Shown here one piece after another: positions 1-6,805 of a DNA stretch of 37,446 nt. Under the pieces are notes generated by a model that did not search any database, was not told the DNA's origin, and saw nothing but the letters and a program-made list of their open reading frames with translations. Numbering within the stretch: the first letter of the stretch is position 1; the number at the start of each line of letters is the position of its first letter. Location: assembly GCA_015232565.1 (NCBI GenBank), contig JADFZK010000030.1, positions 1 through 37,446 on the forward strand, in the 5' to 3' direction. The DNA is from Candidatus Omnitrophota bacterium. GTDB taxonomy: Bacteria > Omnitrophota > Gorgyraeia > Zapsychrales > Fredricksoniimonadaceae. Made by a program: the position numbers and the translations under genes.

Positions 1-71
1 AATGAACGAATTCCAACTGGCGTTCTTCTAAAAGTTTTTACCGGACAGCTGTGGGCTTGTGTAACGTATCA

Positions 72-115
72 TTGACATATATTTTTTTGCTGTTATTATT
101 GACATATGTCAATAA
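72..115 (+). promoter_or_regulatory. Promoter and palindromic operator of the DUF134 operon
   Basis: A -35 box TTGACA (72-77) is followed after 16 bp by an extended -10, TG-T-TATTAT (91-99). A perfect 20-bp palindrome with arm TTATTGACAT occupies 96-115 and covers the -10 and probable transcription start. Its half-site ATTGACATAT is repeated directly at 71-80, over the -35. This arrangement suggests repression by a dimeric regulator, with the DUF134 protein just downstream as the obvious candidate. That link is inference. Confidence 0.65.
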
Positions 116-134
116 CCATTATTGGGAGGTAACG

Positions 135-434
135 ATGCCAAGACCGTGTAAGAAGCGGACCGTGTGCCTTGACTTAAAGTCCGCTTATTTTAAGCCGAGG
201 GGCATTCCGATGAGGGATCTTTCCGAGATCGTTCTTGAGGTTGATGAAATGGAGGCAGTGCGTCTGGCTGATCATGAGGGCAAGTATCAGGAAGAATCGG
301 CCAGGCAAATGGGGGTTTCACGCCCGACCTTCAGCAACATTATCAACCGGGCCCATGCCAAGATCGCGGAGGCCCTGATAAAAGGGAAGGCTCTTCGGAT
401 AAACTGTCCTAAATTTGCCAAGAAAGCTAATTAA
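135..434 (+). CDS. DUF134 family predicted DNA-binding protein
   Basis: This 99-residue protein begins with the family hallmark MPRPCKKRTVC and continues with KPRGIPMRDL and a VDEMEAVRLAD stretch. A helix-turn-helix follows at about residues 55-80 (EESARQMGVSRPTFSNIINR). DUF134 proteins are small predicted transcription factors, often found near NifB/NifX-like cofactor proteins; one such gene lies at 6346. The ATG at 135 is preceded by GGGAGG. A longer reading frame from 51 would run through the promoter and the operator palindrome, so it was rejected. The gene opens a run of same-strand genes reaching at least 3785. Its target and signal cannot be read from the sequence; the palindrome at 96-115 suggests autoregulation. 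Confidence 0.9.
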   Translation: MPRPCKKRTVCLDLKSAYFKPRGIPMRDLSEIVLEVDEMEAVRLADHEGKYQEESARQMGVSRPTFSNIINRAHAKIAEALIKGKALRINCPKFAKKAN

Positions 435-452
435 CAACAAAGGAGAATCAAC

Positions 453-872
453 ATGAATAAGATATTTGTAGTTATTTTAAGCGCAGTGCTTTTGGTCGCA
501 CTTTGTATATGGTTCTGTCCTTGTAGAAGATCAATGACCTGTGCGAGTCAGGGAATGATGGGGAAAAGCGGCCGGATGGGTTGTCAGATCAATGGCAAAG
601 GACCGAAGGGGCAAATGCGGGGTCAGGGGATGGAAGGTATGCTTGATAAAGAAGTGTTACTGACGCCTGATGGCGGGCTTTTCGTTGTTGTTGGGAATAA
701 GATCGTTAAGTACGACCAAGATCTTAATGTGGTCAAGGAAGTTGAGGTCATGGCGGGTGCAAAATTGTTACCTAATGAGCCGATGGGGATAAAGAAGGGT
801 TGCCCTATGATGAAAGGTGGTCTTCGATCTGAAGATGTTGATAAAACCAATCCTGTGCCGGTTAAGAAATAG
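453..872 (+). CDS. Exported or membrane-anchored Met/Gly/Cys-rich protein
   Basis: This 139-residue protein has an N-terminal hydrophobic segment (about residues 3-22) and then a CPC pair. A low-complexity stretch (about residues 30-66) is rich in Met, Gly, Lys and Cys, with repeated GMMG, GQM and GMEGM motifs of the kind seen in periplasmic copper-binding proteins. The C-terminal half has a short strand-rich module (LLTPDGGLFVVVGNKIVKYD). No standard lipobox is evident, so a signal anchor is more likely than a lipoprotein. AAAGGAGAA precedes the ATG, 18 bp after the DUF134 stop, so co-transcription is likely. Metal binding is inferred from composition only. Confidence 0.7.
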   Translation: MNKIFVVILSAVLLVALCIWFCPCRRSMTCASQGMMGKSGRMGCQINGKGPKGQMRGQGMEGMLDKEVLLTPDGGLFVVVGNKIVKYDQDLNVVKEVEVMAGAKLLPNEPMGIKKGCPMMKGGLRSEDVDKTNPVPVKK

Positions 873-913
873 GAATGACCATGGTGGTCCGTCTCAAAAA
901 GCAAGGTGTAAGC

Positions 914-1138
914 ATGGTAAAAGATAAGAATGACAGCAATGATGATCTTATTTGTTATTGCTCTGAATTAACACGGGGCGAGATAAGGAATGCGGTTAAG
1001 AAGGGGCATCAAACAATAGCGGACGTCAGAAAATATACCGGCAAGAATATAACAGGACAATGTGCAGAGAAGAACCCGTCAGGCAAGTGTTGCGGGAGTG
1101 AATTCCAGAGGGAAATTAAAAAAACGATCTCAGCTTAA
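914..1138 (+). CDS. BFD-like [2Fe-2S]-binding protein
   Basis: The 74-residue product has the bacterioferritin-associated-ferredoxin pattern: CYC at residues 14-16, a helical segment (EIRNAVKKGHQTIADVRKYT), then Cys50 and CC at 59-60. Such domains coordinate a [2Fe-2S] cluster and shuttle electrons or regulate partner enzymes. The second Cys pair is spaced more widely than usual (C-x8-CC), so cluster binding should be treated as likely, not shown. I chose the ATG at 914, which has AAGGTG upstream. An alternative ATG at 875 would add 13 residues and sits 3 bp after the previous stop. The gene lies in the redox operon upstream of the CoA-disulfide-reductase-like flavoenzyme. Confidence 0.7.
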   Translation: MVKDKNDSNDDLICYCSELTRGEIRNAVKKGHQTIADVRKYTGKNITGQCAEKNPSGKCCGSEFQREIKKTISA

Positions 1139-1180
1139 TAGGCTGTCCACATTTGAAGCCCTAAAAGGTCAGGAGCGGTT

Positions 1181-1336
1181 ATGAAAATCATAATTGGTGT
1201 AGCAGCGGGTGGTGCCATTGGGTTTGCGGTGGGTTATTTCGGACGATGTGCCACCGGGACATGCCCTTTAACCAGCAATCCTTGGGTGAGTGCTTTGATT
1301 GGCGCTGTCATGGGTTTGATGGCAACAATTTCATAG
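1181..1336 (+). CDS. DUF6132-type small membrane protein
   Basis: A 51-residue frame with two hydrophobic Gly/Ala-rich segments (about residues 3-20 and 36-50) flanks a short loop, GTCPLTSNPW. From memory, that loop is the signature of the small DUF6132 family, found next to rhodanese and NAD(P)H-flavin oxidoreductase genes. AGGAGCGGTT precedes the ATG. The gene fills the space between the BFD-like gene and the flavoenzyme on the same strand, so it is probably co-transcribed. The function is unknown. The two Cys residues near the membrane might take part in sulfur or redox chemistry, but that is a guess. Confidence 0.75.
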   Translation: MKIIIGVAAGGAIGFAVGYFGRCATGTCPLTSNPWVSALIGAVMGLMATIS

Positions 1337-1365
1337 GTATAATCTGTTAACTCGTGAGGTGTCTA

Positions 1366-3021
1366 ATGAAGGTATTGATCATTGGAGGCGTGGCCGCAGG
1401 ACCTAAAGTTGGTGCCAAGATCAGCCGTCTTTGCCCGACTGCAGAAGTGACGCTTGTCGAAAGGGGAGAGTTCTTGTCCTATGCTGGTTGTGGGCTTCCT
1501 TACTATATTGCTGGCGATGTTAAGGAGCAGAAAGAGCTTATGTGTACGCCTGCAGGTGTTGTCCGGGACCCTGTTTTCTTTCAGAATGTAAAGAATCTGA
1601 AAGTGTTGAACCGGACTGAGGCGATAAAGATCGATAGAAATGCCAGGGCCGTCACTGTTCGTGATCTTCGCACGGGGTCAGAGACGGTTTTGTCCTATGA
1701 CAAATTGGTCTTGGCTACCGGAGCTTCGCCCGTGAAACCACCAATCCCCGGCATTGAATTACCGAATGTTTTTTCTGTTCATAAGGTTGAAGATGCTGAG
1801 GCGATCCGTGCGGTACTGGCGGAGAACAAAGCAAAAGATGTTGTGATCGTTGGCGGGGGGCTTATTGGCCTTGAGATGACGGAGGCCCTTGTTCGACACG
1901 GAGCCAGGGTCACTATTGTCGAAAAGTTGCCGTATATCCTTCCTTTGATGGATGTGGATCTGATCATTCATACGATGAAGTATTTGGAATCGAAAGGCGT
2001 TAAGGTCCGTTGTTCGACGTCGGTCCAGTCGTTTGAAGGGAATGGGCGCGCTGAAAAAGTTAGAACAGACAAGGGGGAAATCCCTTGTGACATGGTGATC
2101 GTTGCTGTGGGCGTGAAGCCGAATTCCGGCCTGGCCAAAGACGCAGGTCTTGAGATCGGGAAGACGGGCGGGATTAAAGTCTCTTCCTTAATGCAGACGA
2201 GTGATCCGTTTATTTATGCGGCAGGTGATTGTACTGAAGGGCGCAACTTGATAACAGGTGAGCCATGTTTTGTTCCGCTTGGTTCAACCGCCAACAAAGA
2301 AGGGCGTGTGGCTGCGGTCAATGTTTGCGGCGGAAAGGATTTCTTTAACGGCGTTCTTGGAACCGCGGTTGCTAAGATATTTGATCATACCGTTGCGCGG
2401 ACTGGTCTTGGTGAAGAACAGGCGCGAGCGGCGGGGTTTGATGTCGTTACAGTTTTAAGTCCAGCTCCAGACAAGGCGCATTATTATCCGACGGCCAAGA
2501 CGATCATGATGAAGCTGATCGCGGATAAGAAGTCTCGTCGTCTCCTGGGGCTTCAGGTTGTTGGTCCTGGTGATGGCGATAAGCGGGTAGATGTTGCTGC
2601 AACCGCTATTACGGCAAAGATGACGGTGGACGATGTGTCGCATCTTGATCTGGCATACGCACCGCCATATTCGCCGGCAATGGATAATATCATAACGGCC
2701 TGTGATATAGCGCGTAACAAGATGGACGGCATCTTTGAGGGGGTTAGTCCTTCCGAGGTCAAGGCCATGATCGACCGGAAGGATGATATGGTCCTCCTGG
2801 ATGTGCGGTCGCCGGCAGAAGTGCAGGCGATGCCGTTCCCAGGTTCTATCAATATTCCGCTGGGTGCGCTTCGTATGCGCTGGCAGGAGCTTCCCAAGGG
2901 TAAGGAGATCGTCACTTTCTGTAAGATCTCTCTTCGGGGTTATGAGGCGGCAATGATCCTGAAAGGGCAGGGGTTCAACAAGGTCAGGGTCATGGATGGC
3001 GGTTTGGTCATGTGGTCGTAG
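1366..3021 (+). CDS. CoA-disulfide reductase/persulfide reductase-like flavoenzyme with C-terminal rhodanese domain
   Basis: The 551-residue protein is a fusion. Residues 1 to about 440 form a pyridine-nucleotide-disulfide oxidoreductase: an FAD-binding IIGGVAAGPK at the N-terminus, the redox Cys42 in YAGCGLPYY typical of CoA-disulfide and persulfide reductases, an NAD(P)H-binding VVIVGGGLIGLE near 165, and AAGDC near 290. About residues 455-551 form a rhodanese domain with LLDVRSPAEV and catalytic Cys519 in the loop CKISLR. Such fusions reduce CoA-persulfides or polysulfide with NAD(P)H. I chose the ATG at 1366, which has GAGGTG upstream, over an in-frame GTG at 1354. It ends soon after GGLVMW, slightly shorter than many homologues. 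Likely cytoplasmic. Confidence 0.9.
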   Translation: MKVLIIGGVAAGPKVGAKISRLCPTAEVTLVERGEFLSYAGCGLPYYIAGDVKEQKELMCTPAGVVRDPVFFQNVKNLKVLNRTEAIKIDRNARAVTVRDLRTGSETVLSYDKLVLATGASPVKPPIPGIELPNVFSVHKVEDAEAIRAVLAENKAKDVVIVGGGLIGLEMTEALVRHGARVTIVEKLPYILPLMDVDLIIHTMKYLESKGVKVRCSTSVQSFEGNGRAEKVRTDKGEIPCDMVIVAVGVKPNSGLAKDAGLEIGKTGGIKVSSLMQTSDPFIYAAGDCTEGRNLITGEPCFVPLGSTANKEGRVAAVNVCGGKDFFNGVLGTAVAKIFDHTVARTGLGEEQARAAGFDVVTVLSPAPDKAHYYPTAKTIMMKLIADKKSRRLLGLQVVGPGDGDKRVDVAATAITAKMTVDDVSHLDLAYAPPYSPAMDNIITACDIARNKMDGIFEGVSPSEVKAMIDRKDDMVLLDVRSPAEVQAMPFPGSINIPLGALRMRWQELPKGKEIVTFCKISLRGYEAAMILKGQGFNKVRVMDGGLVMWS

Positions 3022-3065
3022 GAACGTATAAATAATTCTTCGGTAAGAAACCAGGGAGGTACAAG

Positions 3066-3785
3066 ATGGAGCCAACAGTTCAGAATAATGCGGTATCAAT
3101 GCCAAGGATCGGTGATAAGGCGCCTTCGTTCAAGGCTGTGACGACACAAGGCGAAATCAATTTTCCGGAACAGTTTGCTGGCAGCTGGGTGATCCTGTTC
3201 AGCCATCCTGCAGATTTCACACCGGTCTGCACATCGGAGTTTATGACATTTGCCACTATGGAAAAGCAATTTACCGATGTGAATTGCAAGTTGGTGGGCC
3301 TCTCTATTGATGGTCTTTTCAGTCATATAGCATGGTTAAGAACGATTAAGGAGAAGATCGAGTTTAAGGGTATGAAGAATGTTGAGGTGAAGTTCCCTCT
3401 CATTGAGGACATCACGATGGAAGTGGCCAAGAAATACGGAATGATCCAGCCCGGCGAGAGTTCAACCAAGGCGGTGCGAGCCGTTTTCTTTGTTGATCCC
3501 AAGGGCGTTATTCGGACTATTTTGTATTATCCGCTTAGCCTAGGCCGTAATTTTGATGAGCTGTATCGGGTCATTATTGCGCTTCAAACTGCAGATGCGT
3601 TCTCTGTGGCCACACCTGCTGATTGGCGTCCGGGTGATGATGTGATCGTTCCGCCTGCCGGTTCTTGTGGTGTTGCCAAAGACCGAATGGCAGGAAAGGA
3701 AGAGATGAAATGTTACGACTGGTTCTTTTGTACTAAGAAGCTTGATAAAGATACGGTGATGCAAGCTATTCTTAAACAGAAATAA
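3066..3785 (+). CDS. Peroxiredoxin of the Prx6/archaeal type
   Basis: This 239-residue protein has the peroxidatic motif at residues 52-57 (TPVCTS, with Cys55) in the context FSHPADFTPVC. The longer C-terminal region is typical of Prx6/archaeal-type enzymes. Additional Cys residues in the last 40 residues (SCGVAKDR and KCYDWFFC) could act as resolving cysteines. It would reduce peroxides using thiol donors in the cytoplasm. GGGAGGT lies upstream of the ATG, 44 bp after the flavoenzyme stop, so it probably belongs to the same operon. Its position beside a persulfide-reductase-like enzyme points to oxidative or sulfur stress defence. Confidence 0.93.
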   Translation: MEPTVQNNAVSMPRIGDKAPSFKAVTTQGEINFPEQFAGSWVILFSHPADFTPVCTSEFMTFATMEKQFTDVNCKLVGLSIDGLFSHIAWLRTIKEKIEFKGMKNVEVKFPLIEDITMEVAKKYGMIQPGESSTKAVRAVFFVDPKGVIRTILYYPLSLGRNFDELYRVIIALQTADAFSVATPADWRPGDDVIVPPAGSCGVAKDRMAGKEEMKCYDWFFCTKKLDKDTVMQAILKQK

Positions 3786-3833
3786 GATGATAAAGCCCGT
3801 GAGAATAAAATTCATTGCTAATGGATCGCGTTC

Positions 3834-4337
3834 ATGGGGGCGATGGATCACGCGTGGGGGATCATTAAATATGCCGAAGAAAAAGGAATAACTGTCCCGT
3901 CAGCGTACGAGGTCAAGTATCACATCGGTCATGGGGTTGAAACCAGGGTCGATGGAAGAAAAGTTCTGATCGGATCAGAAAAGTTTATGACCGATAACCA
4001 AATAGGCATATCTGCCGTGTCCAAAAGGAATCAGGCATTGTATGATTCCGGGAAATCGGTGCTTTTCGTTTCTGTGAGCGGAAAGCTGTCCGGATTGATA
4101 TAGTATCTGGATATTCTGCGAGATGAAGCGAAAGCGGTTATCAAGGCGCTGCATAAACGCGGTATTAAAAGAATAGTGATGTTGACCGGAGATAACCCCA
4201 GGGCCGCGCGAGCCATTGCCATGGAAGCGGGGGTGGATGCTTTTGTCGCCTCCGCTCTTCCGGAAACCAAAGAGAATTACATTAAAAAGCTGCAGAGTGA
4301 AGGTCATGCCGTTGTGGTGGTGGGTGACGGGATCTAA
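3834..4337 (+). pseudogene. Decayed fragment of a heavy-metal P1B-type ATPase (N/P-domain region)
   Basis: In one frame an 89-codon segment ends at TAG 4101-4103, but homology continues directly after it to TAA 4335-4337. The first part matches the nucleotide-binding domain of metal ATPases (GHGVETRVDGRKVLIGSEKFM region). The second matches the phosphorylation domain (KAVIKALHKRGI, then MLTGDNPRAA) and stops just inside the GDGxNDxP motif, at VVGDGI. All membrane segments, the CPC ion site and the DKTGT phosphorylation motif are absent, and the usual HP motif is degraded. The copy cannot transport metal. It suggests this locus once carried a full copper or zinc ATPase beside the redox operon. 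Confidence 0.85.
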
Positions 4338-4381
4338 GAATAAAAGGAGGATAAGAGACGTTATTAGGGCCTCTTATCCTC
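4338..4381 (-). terminator. Intrinsic terminator after fur and the small membrane gene
   Basis: Read on the minus strand, an 11-bp perfect stem (arms 4371-4381 and 4347-4357) with a 13-nt loop is followed by CTTTTATTC. It lies 9 bp beyond the stop of the small minus-strand gene. The tail is weaker than a canonical U-run. Confidence 0.6.
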
Positions 4382-4390
4382 AGGTGGGCA

Positions 4391-4516
4391 TTACTTTTCG
4401 GTCTCTGTTTTTGTTGAAGCCGCAATAACGATCGCCGCAACGATGGCTCCCACAGCCAAGATAGGGAAGAACGCCCTTCCGATAAAACAAGCTGGTCCAA
4501 GAAGTGCCTTGTACAT
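4391..4516 (-). CDS. 41-residue membrane protein translationally coupled to fur
   Basis: Starting at 4516 on the minus strand, this frame encodes MYKALLGPACFIGRAFF, then one hydrophobic helix (about residues 17-33) and a short charged tail ending KTETEK. AAGGGGGTGATT lies just before the ATG and overlaps the end of fur, whose stop is 5 bp upstream, so coupling is likely. A terminator follows at 4338-4381. No homologue is recognised. The single Cys at residue 10 is in the cytoplasmic or membrane-entry part. Strong SD, tight spacing and terminator support a real gene; expression is not shown. Confidence 0.6.
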   Translation of the reverse strand: MYKALLGPACFIGRAFFPILAVGAIVAAIVIAASTKTETEK

Positions 4517-4521
4517 TTTAA

Positions 4522-5052
4522 TCACCCCCTTTCAAGAAAGGATTCTTTTTTGAAAGCTCTTGAAGCTGCCAGAGGCCGGATAAGGCCTCGGAGCGAAGGA
4601 GCTGCTTTACATGATTTGCATAATCCAGTAAAGGACAGTTGATGGTCTTCGATCTTAAACTGGTGCGCCTTTGATACTATTGTCTCCAGTTTTTTTATAA
4701 GTTTGATTTCATCCTCAATGAAGTCTGAGTATTCAATGACCTTTTGGCAATGGCGGCAAATCAGGTGATGGTGATGTTCCGACATCCCTCCGTTAATGAT
4801 CTTGAAAGATGCCCGGCCATTAAGCAGGGATAGCTTTCTGATGACTCCCGCTTTGGTAAGGCTATCCACAGCTCGGTAGATCGTCGTAGTTCCAACATTC
4901 TTTCCGCTGGCCTTAATAGCCAGGTAGATGTCGTCGACACTTAAGTGTTTGGGCGATTTGTTTAAGATCGTCAATATTATTTCCCGGGCTTTGGTTATCC
5001 GGTAGCCTTGTTTATTGAGCTTCTTGTGAACTTCTTTATTGTCAGTGATCAT
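4522..5052 (-). CDS. Fur-family metalloregulator
   Basis: This 176-residue protein shows a complete Fur layout. The N-terminal winged helix spans about residues 5-80 (GYRITKAREIIL, then VGTTTIYRAVDSLTKAGVIRK). The dimer and metal domain has HHHHLICRHC near 92-101 and a second Cys pair, CKSC, near 146-149, which together suggest a structural Zn site. The last 25 or so residues (PSLRGLIRPLAASRAFKK region) extend beyond typical Fur/Zur/PerR proteins and are basic. AGGACAAC precedes the ATG. Whether it senses iron, zinc or peroxide cannot be told from sequence alone. It is followed by the coupled small membrane gene. A 27-bp imperfect palindrome upstream (5069-5095) suggests autoregulation. Confidence 0.92.
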   Translation of the reverse strand: MITDNKEVHKKLNKQGYRITKAREIILTILNKSPKHLSVDDIYLAIKASGKNVGTTTIYRAVDSLTKAGVIRKLSLLNGRASFKIINGGMSEHHHHLICRHCQKVIEYSDFIEDEIKLIKKLETIVSKAHQFKIEDHQLSFTGLCKSCKAAPSLRGLIRPLAASRAFKKESFLERG

Positions 5053-5068
5053 GTTGTCCTTTTGCCAT

Positions 5069-5126
5069 TATAGGTAGTGGTAATCATTTCCTATAAGTAG
5101 TATGCGCCCTATTTTTGTTTAGTCAA
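5069..5126 (-). promoter_or_regulatory. fur promoter and putative operator
   Basis: On the minus strand, TTGACT (5126-5121) and TACTAC (5102-5097) are spaced 18 bp apart. An interrupted palindrome lies directly downstream at 5069-5095, with outer arms TATAGG and CCTATA and an inner core containing ATGATTACCA. It overlaps the expected transcription start, which fits autoregulation by the Fur-family protein. The match to the classical 19-bp Fur box is only partial. Confidence 0.45.
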
Positions 5127-5213
5127 CGGTTATTTCTAAAGGGCTTCTTGCGTCGAGGATCTCGTAATGAGAGGCGCAGATTGTATAGGTTGTAGAATTC
5201 GGGAAAATGACAA

Positions 5214-5252
5214 TTGACAAAATAGCGGCCGGTTGTTAATGTTTATAAACAT
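5214..5252 (+). promoter_or_regulatory. Putative promoter and palindrome upstream of the HTH/Cys-module gene
   Basis: TTGACA at 5214-5219 is followed, 16-17 bp on, by a weak TTAATG/TAATGT -10. A perfect 14-bp palindrome, ATGTTTATAAACAT, lies at 5239-5252 near the expected start site. The palindrome may bind the HTH protein encoded next, but that is inference. Confidence 0.4.
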
Positions 5253-5289
5253 AATAATGTATAAATTGTCTAATGAAGGGCGGGGTGGC

Positions 5290-5754
5290 ATGGGAAGCAA
5301 GGACATTACTTCCGAGGGGGACATTCCCAGCGGAAAATTCTTTACGACATCTGAATTTGCTGAACTTTGTGGCGTATGTCGTTTTACTGTCAGGAATTGG
5401 GTCCAGTCAGGCAAGATCAAATCAGTAACGACAATGGGTGGCCATCGCAGGATACCACGTTCTGAAGTCCTTGAATTCTTTAGAATGCGTGGGGGAAAGA
5501 GTATGAAGATTGTCGATTATGCTGTTTTACATTGCTGGCAGTATGCAGAGAAGGCCCAGTGCCTTAAAGAGTGTCCATCCTGTGTGGTTTATGTTGAGAA
5601 GATTGATTATTGTTTCCTGGCTGTTCAGCGTTTCGGGAAAGATAAGGTCTGCTGTCCAGGGAATTGTTTGGAGTGTTCATATTTTAACGACATATTTGAT
5701 CAAATGAAAAGGTTAAGAAACCCAGACATCGATAAAGGTGTCGGTTTGGATTAA
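5290..5754 (+). CDS. MerR/excisionase-type HTH protein with a Cys-rich module
   Basis: The 154-residue product has an N-terminal HTH_17/excisionase-like domain at about residues 15-62 (FTTSEFAELCGVCRFTVRNWVQ, then TMGGHRRIPRSEVLEFF). A C-terminal module with about nine Cys (residues 82-133) follows the order CWQY, C-x3-CPSC, YC, CC, C-x2-C-SYF. The module may bind a metal or an iron-sulfur cluster. I chose the ATG at 5290, preceded by GGGCGGGGTGGC and downstream of the predicted promoter; the frame is open back to 5233. Two further copies of the Cys module follow at 5755-6287 in the -1 frame, so this protein may be the front part of a longer three-module protein broken by a frame change. Confidence 0.75.
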   Translation: MGSKDITSEGDIPSGKFFTTSEFAELCGVCRFTVRNWVQSGKIKSVTTMGGHRRIPRSEVLEFFRMRGGKSMKIVDYAVLHCWQYAEKAQCLKECPSCVVYVEKIDYCFLAVQRFGKDKVCCPGNCLECSYFNDIFDQMKRLRNPDIDKGVGLD

Positions 5755-6287
5755 GGCGGGGTTGGGAATTCAGCAGTTTCAGGAAGTTCGGCGGGCACGA
5801 TTGTGCCAAATGTCTAGTCTTTCAAGAAAAAGCCAATAAATGCTTCATTCTTGTCAGAAAATTTGGATCTGCCGCGATCCAGTGTCAGTCCGATTGTTTA
5901 AATTGCTCTTATTTGATCGAACATTATCCGAAAGAAAAAGAGGTCTTTAAGGCAGAAGTCATCAAGGCGGCCAAACATAGCAAACTGAAGAAAGGTCTTA
6001 AAGCGCCGCCGTGTTGGCGTTTTAAGGATTTAATAGATTCTGACAAGCATGACTGTACGCGATGCTTGGTTTTTAAAAGGAAAGCCGATCGATGCTATCT
6101 TTCCGTGAAAGAACATGGATTAGAAAAACGGCATTGTAAATATGACTGTCTTAGCTGTGAATATTGGCAACGGCATTATTCCGAAGAAAAGACAATTCTC
6201 CAAGCAACCATGAGGGTGCGTGTAACAAATGCACAAGTTTTGAAGGGTCGACACAAGACGAACCCGTATGACAATGTCTTTATTTAG
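5755..6287 (+). pseudogene. Frame-shifted continuation carrying two more Cys-rich modules
   Basis: Reading in the -1 frame relative to the preceding gene, an open frame with no ATG or GTG start runs from 5736 to the stop at 6287. It encodes two tandem modules resembling the upstream one. The first (about 5763-5912) reads WEF, HDCAKCLVF, KCFILV, CQSDCLNCSY. The second (about 6010-6170) reads CWRF, HDCTRCLVF, RCYLSV, CKYDCLSCEYW. The only possible start, TTG 5913, lies after the first of these modules. The simplest reading is a single gene with three modules split by a frameshift near 5736-5754. A sequencing or assembly error, or a start I cannot see, would also fit. Confidence 0.6.
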
Positions 6288-6345
6288 TATAGTCAGTTTC
6301 TGTCTTTGAGAGACGGCATTAATCAACAATTAGAGAGGTAGAAAA

Positions 6346-6711
6346 ATGAAGATTTGTATCCCGACAGAAACAGATAAGGGTAAGGATGCCGTGGTCTTTG
6401 GTCATTTCGGCAGTGCCCCGTTCTTTACGATCTATGATACGGCGGACTCGAGCATAGAGGTCATCATCAATGCCAACCAGCATCATGCCCACGGGATGTG
6501 CCAGCCGATGGCGGCACTGGCTGGAAAAGGTGTTAATGCGGTTGTTACAGGCGGAGCCGGTGCTGGAGCTATTGAGAAATTGAACCAGGGCGGTATCAGG
6601 GTTTATCGGGCTATTGCCGGGACGGTTGCGGATGTTGCGGCTCAGTTTGCTGCTGGCAGGCTTGATGAAATATCTGTTAAGAACGCCTGTGCTCATCATG
6701 ATTGTCATTAA
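6346..6711 (+). CDS. Dinitrogenase iron-molybdenum cofactor family protein (NifX/NifB C-terminal-like)
   Basis: This 121-residue protein matches the small MTH1175-like fold. It has an N-terminal strand MKICIPTE, GHFGSAPFFTIYD near residues 25-37, the conserved HHAHGMCQPMAAL near 46-58, then VVTGGAGAGAIEKLNQGGI. Family members bind iron-molybdenum or related iron-sulfur clusters, but stand-alone copies without nif genes usually have unknown roles. A terminal ACAHHDCH adds extra His/Cys ligands. AGAGAGGTAG precedes the ATG. The association with a DUF134 gene in the same neighbourhood is a known pattern. Confidence 0.9.
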   Translation: MKICIPTETDKGKDAVVFGHFGSAPFFTIYDTADSSIEVIINANQHHAHGMCQPMAALAGKGVNAVVTGGAGAGAIEKLNQGGIRVYRAIAGTVADVAAQFAAGRLDEISVKNACAHHDCH

Positions 6712-6763
6712 ATTTTGATTCATATCATTCAGAGGGTCCGGGGAGAGTCAGGGGAAGATGTCA

Positions 6764-6783
6764 AGTCAATCTAGAGATTGATT
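6764..6783. terminator. Weak hairpin between convergent genes
   Basis: A short hairpin with arms around TCAATC and GATTGA (core 6766-6781, loop TAGA) lies between the NifX-like gene and the minus-strand antirepressor. It has a modest T-rich flank (TTGTTGTT) on the plus side. It could act as a weak plus-strand terminator. Confidence 0.3.
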
Positions 6784-6805
6784 GTTGTTGGCTAATTCCA
6801 TGGCT

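Noticed and set aside
51..134. N-terminal extension of the DUF134 gene
   Set aside because: It runs through the promoter and operator and the extension has no similarity to the family, which starts at MPRPCKK.
2455..3105. 216-codon open frame antisense to the CoA-disulfide reductase
   Set aside because: It is fully covered by a well-supported gene on the other strand and its translation shows no domain, only His/Arg/Leu-rich shadow sequence.
5736..5754. Programmed -1 frameshift joining the Cys-module frames
   Set aside because: The overlap window contains no X-XXY-YYZ slippery heptamer and no obvious downstream stem, so a mutation or sequence error is more likely.
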